This document shows, in pieces, positions 1 through 7,686 of a stretch of DNA of 47,499 nt (position 1 is its first letter; each line of letters starts with the position of its first letter). Both the position numbers and the translations under genes were made by a program. Source of the stretch: an uncultured Oscillospiraceae bacterium. GTDB lineage: Bacteria; Bacillota; Clostridia; Oscillospirales; Acutalibacteraceae. The notes under the pieces were generated by a model. It did no database searches and was not told the origin of the DNA. It saw nothing but the letters and a program-made list of their open reading frames with translations. The stretch covers positions 1-47,499 of the forward strand of contig UQQT01000016.1 in the NCBI GenBank assembly GCA_900543395.1, in the 5' to 3' direction.

Positions 1-97
1 AAGCGGAAAGAGGGTGGATATAAACCTTATGAGTTCGACTCTCTTTTGCTATAGAATAAAAATATCATTTTGGAGGTTTAGATTATGCCAAAGTACA

Positions 98-250
98 ATC
101 TTAAACGGCTTGAAAAATCGAGGAGTCGACGATATTTTGATTGTCTGTATAGACGGATTAACGGGCTTTTCCGAAGCAATCGCCGCCGTCTGTCCGAAAA
201 CTGAAATACAGCAACATAATTTGCATCAATTATTATTTTCGGTAAAATTC
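98..250 (+). pseudogene. IS256-family transposase remnant
   Basis: An open stretch encodes a run beginning ILNGLKNRGVDDILI and continuing through a DGLTGFSEAI block to PKTEIQQ. This matches the central catalytic part of IS256-type (mutator) transposases as I know the family (LNELKNRGVEDI, DGLKGFPEAI, FPKTEVQ). The matching part is only about 50 codons. The N-terminal half is absent, and after 'LHQLL' the similarity decays into AT-rich sequence. The usual 'CIIHQIRNS' continuation is unrecognisable, so this is a dead relic. It sits on the same strand as cas12a and 250 bases upstream. I see no terminal inverted repeats. From 250 to about 450 there is nothing I can name. Confidence 0.7.
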
Positions 251-451
251 AATCCTGACAAATCTATTTCATATTTTAAAATATTGGGTAATTCCGACTG
301 TTTTATAAACATTACGAGATACCATGGCAGATAGATGACACCGGCTTCCTTGCAAATATTGCTCCTGCAAAGGACATAACAGTTTAAGGTTTCGCAATAA
401 AATATGAGTGTACCAAAAAGCGGACCACAAATGTCTGATAACCAAATTTGA

Positions 452-480
452 TTGACCAAACAGCAAGAGAATGGTATTAT
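452..480 (+). promoter_or_regulatory. cas12a promoter (sigma-A type)
   Basis: TTGACC at 452-457 and TATTAT at 475-480 are separated by 17 bases. This puts the predicted start near 487, so the cas12a leader would be only about 20 bases and would contain the Shine-Dalgarno AAGGA at 495-499. The call rests on a sequence match only. Confidence 0.6.
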
Positions 481-505
481 TAAATAAAAAAGGCAAGGAA
501 AAAAG

Positions 506-3500
506 ATGAAAGAACAATTTATAAATCGTTATCCATTATCCAAAACTTTAAGATTCTCCTTAATTCCCGTTGGAGAAACAGAAAATAATTTTAATAAAAA
601 TCTTTTGCTTGCAAAGGATAAACAACGAGCAGAAAATTACGAAAAGGTCAAAGGCTATATTGATCGCTTTCACAAAGAATATATTGAATCCGTGTTGAGC
701 AAAGCAAGAATTGAAAAGGTTGATGAATATGCGGATTTATATTGGAAAAGCAACAAGGATGATTCTAACGCAAAGGCTATGAAATCATTAGAAAATGATA
801 TGAGAAAGCAAATATCAAAACAGCTCAAATCAAATGATCGCTATAAAAGACTGTTTGGAAAAGAACTTATATGTGAAGATTTACCGGCTTTTTTAACGGA
901 TGAAGATGAGAGAGAAACAGTTGAGTGCTTTAGAAGCTTTACAACATATTTCAAAGGCTTTAATACCAATCGGGAAAATATGTATTCAAGCGATGAAAAA
1001 TCAACTGCAATAGCTTATCGTTGCATAAATGACAATCTTCCTCGCTTTTTGGATAATGTAAAAAGATTTCAAAAAGTATTCAATAATCTTTCTTATGAAA
1101 CTATCACAAAGCTGAACACAGATTTATATAATATATTCGGCAGAAATATTGAAGATATTTTTTCTGTTGATTATTTTGAATTTGTTTTAGCTCAATCGGG
1201 CATTGATATTTATAATTCTATGATTGGCGGATATGCTTGCTCTGACAAAACTAAAATCCAAGGTCTAAATGAATGCATAAATCTTTATAACCAGCAGGAT
1301 GCAAAAAACGAAAAATCAAAAAGATTGCCATTGATGAAGCCTTTATATAAGCAAATCTTGAGCGAAAAGGACAGCGTGTCGTTCATTCCCGAGAAATTCA
1401 ATTCGGATAACGAAGTGTTGCTTGCGATTGAAGATTATTATAACAGCCACATTGGTGATATTGATTTGCTGACAGAGCTTTTGAAATCATTAAACACTTA
1501 TAATGCCGATGGAATATTTGTAAAATCAGGTGTGTCCATTACTGACATTTCAAACGGTGCATTTAACTCTTGGAATGTATTACGCTCAGCCTGGAACGAG
1601 AAATACGAGGCATTGCATCCCGTAACAAGCAAAACAGAAATTGATAAATATATTGAAAAACGAGATAAGGTATATAAAGCAATAAAAAGCTTTTCTCTTT
1701 TTGAACTTCAAAACTTTGGCAACGAAAACGGCAACGAAATAACCGATTGGTATATTTCCTCAATCAGTGAATGTAACAGCAAAATAAAAGAAACTTATTC
1801 GCAGGCACAGGAATTGCTGAAATCCGATTATGAAAAAAACTACGATAAAAGGCTTTATAAAAATGAAAAAGCAACAGAGTCAGTTAAAAACCTGCTTGAC
1901 GCAATAAAGGATTTTCAGCATCTTGCAAAACCGTTAAACGGCACAGGCAAAGAAGAAAACAAGGATGAACTTTTTTACGGCAAATTCACTTCGTATTATG
2001 ACTCAATAGCAGATATTGACAGGCTTTTCGATAAGGTTAGAAACTATATTACCCAAAAGCCTTATTCCAAAGATAAAATTAAATTGAACTTTGACAATCC
2101 CACTTTCTTAAACGGTTGGGCATTAGGAAACGAATCTGCAAATTCTGCACAATTGCTTAGAGATGGTGATAATTACTATCTTGCAATTATGGATAAAGAA
2201 TTAAAAAACAATATACCCAAAAAATACAATTCACCAACCAACGAAGAAGATATGTTGCAAAAGATTATTTATCAAAAAGCTGCTGATTCATCAAAAGATA
2301 TCCCAAATCTTCTTGTTATTGATGGAGTGACCGTAAAAAAGAACGGAAGAAAAGAAAAAACCGGAATACATGCAGGAGAAAATATCATATTGGAAAACCT
2401 TAGAAACACCTATCTTCCTGAAAACATAAATCGTATAAGAAAAGAAAAAACATTTTCAACATCAAGTGAAAATTTTTCAGAAGATGACTTATGCAAGTAT
2501 ATCCAATATTATATCTGCCGTGCACAAGAATTCTATTCTTCATATAACTTCACCTTTAAAAATGCCTCTGAATACAAAAACTACAAAGAGTTTTTAGATG
2601 ATGTAAAATCACAGGCATATCAAATTAGCTATGATGATATTTCAAAAAAGCAAATTATGGAACTTGTAGACAACGGATATATCTATCTTTTCCAAATCTA
2701 CAATAAAGACTTTTCAAATTACAGCAAAGGAACTCCTAATTTACATACTTTGTATTTCAAAATGCTTTTTGACGAGAGAAACTTATCAAATGTAGTATAC
2801 CAGCTCAACTGCGAAGCCGAGATGTTCTACCGTGAAGCAAGTATAAATGACAAGGAGAAAATAACTCACAATGCCAATCAACCGATAAAAAACAAAAATC
2901 CTGATAACGAGAAAAAAGAAAGCGTTTTTGAGTATGACATCATTAAAGATAAAAGATTTACCAAAAGGCAATTTTCACTTCACGTGCCTATTACAATCAA
3001 CTTTAAGGCACACGGTCAGAAACTTTTGAACTATGATGTTCGTAAGGCGATTAAATATAAAGATGATAATTATGTTATCGGCATTGACCGCGGCGAAAGA
3101 AACCTGATTTATATAAGCGTCATTAATTCAAACGGTGAAATAGTTGAGCAAATGTCGCTTAATGAAATAATCAGTGATAACGAACACAGAGTCGATTATC
3201 AAAAGCTTTTGGATACAAAGGAAAAGGAAAGAGATAAAGCAAGAAAAAACTGGACATCTGTCGAGAATATAAAGGAACTCAAAGAAGGCTATATCAGTCA
3301 GGTTGTTCACAAAATTTGTCAATTAGTCGTTAAATATGACGCTGTTATTGCTATGGAAGATTTGAACTTTGGCTTTAAGCGCGGCAGATTTCCTGTTGAA
3401 AAGCAAGTTTATCAAAAATTTGAAAACATGCTTATTTCAAAACTCAATTTGCTTATAGATAAAAAGGCGAACCCAACAGAAGACGGCGGACTTTTAAGAG

Positions 3501-4255
3501 CATATCAGCTTACGAAAAAGTTTGACGGTGTAAATAAGGCTAAGCAAAACGGCATTATTTTTTATGTTCCTGCGTGGGATACAAGTAAAATAGACCCGGT
3601 AACAGGTTTTGTTAATCTTTTGAAGCCAAAATACACAAGCGTGCCGGAAGCGAAAAAGTTATTCGAAACAATTGATGATATTAAATATAATGCAAATACC
3701 GATATGTTTGAGTTCTGCATTGATTATAGTAAATTCCCGAGATGCAATTCAGATTTCAAAAAATCCTGGACTGTTTGCACTAATTCAAGCAGGATTTTAA
3801 CCTTCCGAAACAAAGAAAAGAATAATATGTGGGACAATAAGCAAATTGTTCTTACCGATGAATTCAAATCATTGTTTAACGAATTCGGCATTGATTATAA
3901 GGGGAAACTTAAGAATTCTATTTTAAGCATTTCCAATGCTGATTTTTACAAGCGATTGATAAAGCTTCTTTCATTAACACTTCAAATGAGAAACAGTATT
4001 ACCGGCAGCACATTACCGGAAGATGACTACCTCATTTCGCCTGTTGCAAATGAAAACGGTGAGTTCTATGACAGTCGTAATTATAAAGGAACAAATGCCG
4101 CCTTGCCTTGCGATGCCGACGCCAACGGTGCATATAACATTGCAAGAAAAGCACTTTGGGCAATAAATGTGTTAAAAGACACTCCGGACGATATGCTTAA
4201 TAAAACAAAACTTAGTATAACTAATGCCGAATGGCTTAAATACACGCAAAGATGA
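506..4255 (+). CDS. cas12a: Cas12a (Cpf1) RNA-guided DNA endonuclease, type V-A
   Basis: This is the effector of a type V-A CRISPR system. It processes its own pre-crRNA and cuts DNA matched by the guide with a single RuvC site. The 1249 residues are normal for the family. The N-terminus YPLSKTLRFSLIPVG is the conserved WED-I start. The crRNA-processing region reads FSLHVPITINFK with His826. RuvC-I is GIDRGERNL (Asp861), RuvC-II is AMEDLNFGF (Glu951) and RuvC-III is DADANGAYNIA (Asp1205). The Nuc-domain arginine lies in LQMRNS (Arg1162). No stop or frameshift is seen, so interference should work. The ATG is preceded by AAGGA with 6-base spacing. The stop overlaps the ATG of the cas4 remnant (ATGA), as in an intact cas operon. 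The gene is AT-rich compared with the chromosome beyond 8.9 kb, which suggests transfer. Confidence 0.97.
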   Translation: MKEQFINRYPLSKTLRFSLIPVGETENNFNKNLLLAKDKQRAENYEKVKGYIDRFHKEYIESVLSKARIEKVDEYADLYWKSNKDDSNAKAMKSLENDMRKQISKQLKSNDRYKRLFGKELICEDLPAFLTDEDERETVECFRSFTTYFKGFNTNRENMYSSDEKSTAIAYRCINDNLPRFLDNVKRFQKVFNNLSYETITKLNTDLYNIFGRNIEDIFSVDYFEFVLAQSGIDIYNSMIGGYACSDKTKIQGLNECINLYNQQDAKNEKSKRLPLMKPLYKQILSEKDSVSFIPEKFNSDNEVLLAIEDYYNSHIGDIDLLTELLKSLNTYNADGIFVKSGVSITDISNGAFNSWNVLRSAWNEKYEALHPVTSKTEIDKYIEKRDKVYKAIKSFSLFELQNFGNENGNEITDWYISSISECNSKIKETYSQAQELLKSDYEKNYDKRLYKNEKATESVKNLLDAIKDFQHLAKPLNGTGKEENKDELFYGKFTSYYDSIADIDRLFDKVRNYITQKPYSKDKIKLNFDNPTFLNGWALGNESANSAQLLRDGDNYYLAIMDKELKNNIPKKYNSPTNEEDMLQKIIYQKAADSSKDIPNLLVIDGVTVKKNGRKEKTGIHAGENIILENLRNTYLPENINRIRKEKTFSTSSENFSEDDLCKYIQYYICRAQEFYSSYNFTFKNASEYKNYKEFLDDVKSQAYQISYDDISKKQIMELVDNGYIYLFQIYNKDFSNYSKGTPNLHTLYFKMLFDERNLSNVVYQLNCEAEMFYREASINDKEKITHNANQPIKNKNPDNEKKESVFEYDIIKDKRFTKRQFSLHVPITINFKAHGQKLLNYDVRKAIKYKDDNYVIGIDRGERNLIYISVINSNGEIVEQMSLNEIISDNEHRVDYQKLLDTKEKERDKARKNWTSVENIKELKEGYISQVVHKICQLVVKYDAVIAMEDLNFGFKRGRFPVEKQVYQKFENMLISKLNLLIDKKANPTEDGGLLRAYQLTKKFDGVNKAKQNGIIFYVPAWDTSKIDPVTGFVNLLKPKYTSVPEAKKLFETIDDIKYNANTDMFEFCIDYSKFPRCNSDFKKSWTVCTNSSRILTFRNKEKNNMWDNKQIVLTDEFKSLFNEFGIDYKGKLKNSILSISNADFYKRLIKLLSLTLQMRNSITGSTLPEDDYLISPVANENGEFYDSRNYKGTNAALPCDADANGAYNIARKALWAINVLKDTPDDMLNKTKLSITNAEWLKYTQR

Positions 4256-4308
4256 GCGAACAGCCTTTAGCTATATCTCAATTAAATGATTTTATCGTGC
4301 ATTTATGA
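4252..4308 (+). pseudogene. cas4: cas4 5' remnant (18 codons, then stop)
   Basis: An ATG overlapping the cas12a stop opens a frame reading MSEQPLAISQLNDFIVHL and then TGA. The 'IS-LNDFI' pattern is the conserved Cas4 N-terminus, normally followed by 'FCPRS' or 'YCPYS' and a protein of roughly 170-200 residues. Here the match ends at the Ile codon (4294-4296) and the frame stops four codons later. In type V-A loci cas4 normally lies exactly here, straight after cas12a. I infer that the rest was deleted. The match is short, so the identification leans on position as well as sequence. Confidence 0.55.
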
Positions 4309-4370
4309 AAGAACTTCCTCCGGAAAAATTTCCGGTATTTGAAATAGGTGACCGAATTGATTATTATTAG
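4293..4370 (+). pseudogene. cas1: cas1 3' remnant
   Basis: In the next frame the sequence reads YRAFMKELPPEKFPVFEIGD and then RIDYY before TAG at 4368-4370. This looks like the extreme C-terminus of a type V or I Cas1. The stop overlaps the start region of cas2 in the usual compact way. Nothing upstream in this frame continues the protein, because the sequence before 4293 belongs to the cas4 start. I therefore read a fusion scar: the bulk of cas4 and nearly all of cas1 (about 1.4 kb by family sizes, an inference) were removed, with the junction near 4293-4297. A small in-frame ATG at 4305 could still make a 21-residue peptide, which would have no integrase function. Confidence 0.5.
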
Positions 4371-4631
4371 TTATGATATAAGCAATGATAAAAAAGAGCA
4401 AGATTCAATAAATATATCAAAAAGTTTGGGCATATGCTCCGATATTCCGTATATGAAATTGATAACAGCGAACGGATCTTAAATAACATTGTTACAGATT
4501 TAGATAATAAATGGCTAAAACAATTTGACCAAACTGACAGTGTATATATTTTTAATCTCAGCAATTCCTGCAGAGTCGAAAAATACGGATATGCAAGAAA
4601 TGAGGATACGGATTTGTTAATTGTAAAATAA
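4357..4631 (+). pseudogene. cas2: cas2, broken by a one-base frameshift
   Basis: The frame starting at TTG 4357 (preceded by AGGTGA) reads LIIISYDISNDKK, the Cas2 beta-1 strand with its catalytic-type Asp. It then leaves frame at a run of six A (4390-4395). From 4398 the neighbouring frame reads ARFNKYIKKFGHMLRYSVYE and continues through NSERILNNIV and DSVYIFNLSNSCRVEKYG to LLIVK, which is the rest of a normal Cas2. One extra A would restore a protein of about 92 residues (DKKRARF). This is a true lesion, a homopolymer sequencing error, or slippage. Six A is short for transcriptional slippage, and the bases do not form a classic -1 slippery heptamer in the zero frame. Confidence 0.85.
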
Positions 4632-4634
4632 AAT

Positions 4635-4664
4635 TTGCAAACCTCAGTCTGAATATGATATAAT
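4635..4664 (+). promoter_or_regulatory. CRISPR leader promoter
   Basis: TTGCAA (4635-4640) and TATAAT (4659-4664) are separated by 18 bases and lie just after the cas2 stop. Transcription would start near 4671 and run through the array in the orientation that places each guide 3' of the Cas12a repeat hairpin. The 90-base leader also holds GGGATTATTAGTC (4677-4689), which is complementary at 12 of 13 positions to the 5' part of the direct repeat. Confidence 0.6.
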
Positions 4665-4761
4665 TATAAATTGAAAGGGATTATTAGTCTATAAGCTTAT
4701 ATTTTTTATTGATGCTTAACAAATTGCCAAAGATAAATTTGTGAATTATAACAATCCAAGG

Positions 4762-4990
4762 GATTAATAATTCCTAATAATTTCTACTGTTGTAGATCAG
4801 ACTTTGCGAATACGATATCAGATCAGATTAATAATCCCTAATAATTTCTACTGTTGTAGATGGCAGTATCGGCATTGCGAGCGGAATATGATTAATAATC
4901 CCTAATAATTTCTACTGTTGTAGATGAGAATGTGAGATTTTATCTTACTTTCTGGATTAATAATCCCTAATAATTTCTACTGTTGCAGAT
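4762..4990 (+). CRISPR. Type V-A CRISPR array, 4 repeats and 3 spacers
   Basis: Four 36-base repeats lie at 4762-4797, 4826-4861, 4890-4925 and 4955-4990. They enclose spacers of 28, 28 and 29 bases (4798-4825, 4862-4889, 4926-4954). Each repeat ends in AATTTCTACTGTTGTAGAT, the Cas12a pseudoknot hairpin with TCTAC paired to GTAGA and a TGTT loop. The two middle repeats are identical. The first has T for C at repeat position 11. The last reads GCAGAT, which breaks one pair of the hairpin, as is common for the leader-distal repeat. No spacer follows it. I found no match to the spacers elsewhere in the window by eye. Confidence 0.97.
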
Positions 4991-5036
4991 AAAATATCCG
5001 ACGTTTATATACAGTTTTCTGATTTACATTACCTCG

Positions 5037-6119
5037 TCATTTTTGCAAAATATCTATTATTTCTTTAAACTCCTTTGTATTCTTAAATTCATCCGTCAAG
5101 GGGTACTTTTCTTCAAACAGATATTTCATTCTTTCCGCCGCACTGAACGGCGTGCCGAGCTTATATTTGTCGAATATTCTGCCCTTAAACAGCATAGAGT
5201 TCATCTCTGTATACCTGTCCGTTTCGTCGAACTTTACCGCAAGCTCGGCACACTTTTTTAAAAAGATGAGTGATAATTTTTCGTTTCCGTTTTGGAAATA
5301 CAAATAGCCCATTGCTCCGTGATTGTAAATAACCTGAAGCCACTGTTCTCCGTAGTTTCCGTCATCGTAAATCATATTTTTGATATCTATGATTTTTCCG
5401 AGCATTGTAATTTTATAGTCAACAGTAAAGTTATCATCGTAACGGTAATAATGACTGACGATTGTGTCCGTTAATTTTATGCTTTCTTCAATAGCGTCCT
5501 GAATTTTGCCGTAGTAATCCGGATGATTTTTCGGGTAAAGACATGTCGCTGTAAACTCCTGTCCGTCTCTCATGTGAGGCATATCCTCAATCATTTTTTC
5601 GACATCGGAAAACGGGACAAGAGAATCATCCGACTTTGAGAGTTCGGAGTAAAAAATAATTATGTGTCTTGCTGCGGAAATTCTAATCCTGTCGACATTG
5701 CAGTTCTTTTGAATATAATCATACAATGCTTTAATTTTTGCGCCGTTTTCTTTTAAATCGCCGAAATGAACCAGATATCCTAATTCCCGAAGCAAAACTC
5801 TGAAATCATTTGAAGAGATTTGCTTCATTTTTTTCAGCATTTCTTTTCTTGACTGTTCATTTGACAGACTGTCGTATTCTTTAATCAAAGATGACAGTTT
5901 CTCTTCGTTTCTTGCCTGATTAATTCCGAGCAGATCGTCAACGGATACGTCAAAAAAAGAAGCGATATCCGGCAGTACGGTAATGTCGGGATAGCCCTCT
6001 GCGCGTTCCCACTTGCTGACCGCCTGAAATGTCAAGCCGAGAAAGTCGGCAAGATTCTCCTGCGTTAAATCTCTTTCTTTTCTCAATTTTTTTAAGTTTT
6101 CGCCGAAATAAATGTTCAT
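5037..6119 (-). CDS. XRE-family transcriptional regulator with long C-terminal domain
   Basis: Residues 1-65 form a Cro/CI helix-turn-helix: NLKKLRKERDLTQENLADFL, then GLTFQAVSKWERAEGYPDIT, then a segment ending SVDDLLG. The remaining 290 residues are helical, with a weakly TPR-like pattern (for example YNHGAMGYLYFQNGNEKLSL). They probably sense a ligand or mediate dimerisation, but I do not recognise a named domain. I chose the ATG at 6117-6119 because GAGGTGA sits five bases before it; an upstream in-frame start lacks a site. The gene is convergent with the CRISPR array, ending 46 bases from the last repeat, and divergent from the rloAB pair, so it may regulate that pair. Confidence 0.85.
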   Translation of the reverse strand: MNIYFGENLKKLRKERDLTQENLADFLGLTFQAVSKWERAEGYPDITVLPDIASFFDVSVDDLLGINQARNEEKLSSLIKEYDSLSNEQSRKEMLKKMKQISSNDFRVLLRELGYLVHFGDLKENGAKIKALYDYIQKNCNVDRIRISAARHIIIFYSELSKSDDSLVPFSDVEKMIEDMPHMRDGQEFTATCLYPKNHPDYYGKIQDAIEESIKLTDTIVSHYYRYDDNFTVDYKITMLGKIIDIKNMIYDDGNYGEQWLQVIYNHGAMGYLYFQNGNEKLSLIFLKKCAELAVKFDETDRYTEMNSMLFKGRIFDKYKLGTPFSAAERMKYLFEEKYPLTDEFKNTKEFKEIIDILQK

Positions 6120-6159
6120 ATACTCACCTCGAAAAATAATCAATAGCTATTGTGGTTTT

Positions 6160-6188
6160 ATTATATATCAATATTTATCCCGAAACAA
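6160..6188 (-). promoter_or_regulatory. Promoter of the XRE regulator gene
   Basis: Read on the minus strand, TTGTTT (6188-6183) and TATAAT (6165-6160) are separated by 17 bases. The promoter lies about 40 bases upstream of the regulator's ATG. Confidence 0.6.
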
Positions 6189-6339
6189 TAATTTGATAGT
6201 TGAAAAGGATTCAACCGGAGGGGGAATATTTCAGCCTTTTGTGCTTTATCAAAGAAGAGAATAGATTGCAAAAAAATTAAAAAAAGATGCAAAACATAAT
6301 AAATTGACGGCAAAAAATTAAAAAAACAATTTTTTCTCG

Positions 6340-6368
6340 TTGAATTTCTTAATAAAGCGGTGTATACT
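6340..6368 (+). promoter_or_regulatory. Promoter of the rloAB pair
   Basis: TTGAAT (6340-6345), 17 bases, TATACT (6363-6368). The region between the two divergent promoters carries two similar A-rich direct repeats (GCAAAAAAATTAAAAAAA near 6268 and GCAAAAAATTAAAAAAA near 6310). These could be regulator sites or simply A-tracts. Confidence 0.55.
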
Positions 6369-6390
6369 AATAATATAAGAGGTGAAATGT

Positions 6391-7686
6391 ATGTTGATTG
6401 AATTTAAGTTCGGCAATTACAGATCGTTTAGAGATGAAGCTGTGCTTTCAATGGAAGCTATGGGGTTAGGTCGGCTGAAAAACAGTTTAATATCGTATGC
6501 TTCCCTGAAACTGATACCGTCCGCTGCGATATACGGAAAAAACGGAGGCGGAAAGAGCAATATTATTCGTGCATTTTGGTTAGCTGTACAGTTTATAAAA
6601 AATGCACAGCGAACTCAACATGAAAATGCTCAAATTCCGGTTAAGCCTTTTTTACTTAACGATTATTCAAAGGATGAACCCACCTTTTTTGAATTCACTT
6701 ATGTGTTGGATGATGTGAAATATATATACGGATTTTCTGCAACGAAAGAAAAAATTTATTCTGAATATTTGTATCATGCCCCCAAAGGACAAAAAGCTAC
6801 TGTGTTTATAAGAACAGAACAAGAGTTTTCCTTTACCGAAGATAAAACTAAAAGAAAAATGATAAGCGAAGCGGTTGCACCTAACCAATTGTTTTTTTCG
6901 GTTGCATGTACAATGAATGATACCGATTGCATGAGGGCAATGAAATGGTTTAGAGAGTATGTTTTCTTTTCAAGGGATTATACGGATATACCAAAGCAGC
7001 TGTTGGAGTATTCAAATGATAAAAATATGCTCTCCGCAATTTCCGAATATGCACAGGCTGCGGATCTCGGTATTGAAAAAATGGAATTTGAATTTAAAGA
7101 CAAAGAAGTCAATGAGCCTGCAACTTCAAAAGATATTCCCGAAGGTTTAAGAAGTGCATTGATCTCATTTATGCAAAGTTTAAAAGAAAATTCAAATGTA
7201 TCGGAGATTGGTCTGCAAAAAAGCGAAGTCAAAGCAATATCCTATCATAACGGAGTGAAAATGGACGGAAACAAGACATTGTTTACACTTGAATTGTCAG
7301 ATGAATCTGACGGAACAAGAAAGCTTATGTCAATAGCCCCTGCTATTGAATCCGTATTAAATAAGGGAGGCATTGTACTTGCAGATGAACTTGAAAAAGA
7401 GCTTCATCCTATGCTTGTAAATTATATTGTTGCGAAGTTTCAAAGCAAAAATACAAATCCTAACGGAGCTCAGCTTATTTTTACAACTCACAATACAGAG
7501 CTTTTGAATATGGATATTTTAAGGAAAGATCAATTGTATTTTGTTGACAAAAACAGAAAAGACGGAACAAGCGAACTGTACGGTATCAGTGACTTTTCAA
7601 CGAAAACGGCTGACAATATTCGCAAAGGGTATCTTGCCGGAAAATACGGCGCGACACCCGATATCGAAATCGAGGAGATAGAATAA
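6391..7686 (+). CDS. rloA: RloA/AbiLi-like AAA ATPase (AAA_15 type, abortive infection)
   Basis: This is an ABC/SMC-like ATPase of the overcoming-lysogenization-defect type. The Walker A is GKNGGGKS (residues 49-56), the signature is LSDESDGT, the Walker B is IVLADELE (Asp332-Glu333) and the switch His lies in FTTHNTEL. The N-terminus MLIEFKFGNYRSFRDE is typical of the family. In known RloAB and AbiL pairs the ATPase controls a partner nuclease and protects the population against phage; that role is inferred here from family and context. The ATG at 6391 follows GAGGTG by six bases; a GTG nine bases upstream would overlap that site. The stop overlaps the ATG of rloB by one base, so the two are translationally coupled. 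The pair sits next to a CRISPR locus. Confidence 0.85.
   Translation: MLIEFKFGNYRSFRDEAVLSMEAMGLGRLKNSLISYASLKLIPSAAIYGKNGGGKSNIIRAFWLAVQFIKNAQRTQHENAQIPVKPFLLNDYSKDEPTFFEFTYVLDDVKYIYGFSATKEKIYSEYLYHAPKGQKATVFIRTEQEFSFTEDKTKRKMISEAVAPNQLFFSVACTMNDTDCMRAMKWFREYVFFSRDYTDIPKQLLEYSNDKNMLSAISEYAQAADLGIEKMEFEFKDKEVNEPATSKDIPEGLRSALISFMQSLKENSNVSEIGLQKSEVKAISYHNGVKMDGNKTLFTLELSDESDGTRKLMSIAPAIESVLNKGGIVLADELEKELHPMLVNYIVAKFQSKNTNPNGAQLIFTTHNTELLNMDILRKDQLYFVDKNRKDGTSELYGISDFSTKTADNIRKGYLAGKYGATPDIEIEEIE

Noticed and set aside
269..517. Minus-strand open frame of about 80 codons before cas12a
   Set aside because: Composition looks random, there is no ribosome site and it overlaps the cas12a promoter and start.
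4305..4370. Small 21-codon gene between cas12a and cas2
   Set aside because: Better explained as the 3' end of cas1, given the family-like ending and its overlap with cas2.
4390..4396. Programmed frameshift making full-length Cas2
   Set aside because: The zero-frame bases do not form a standard -1 heptamer, the A-run is only six long and Cas1 is missing; decay or sequencing error is simpler.
4991..5036. Possible fourth spacer after the last repeat
   Set aside because: No repeat follows and the last repeat is mutated, as expected for an array end.
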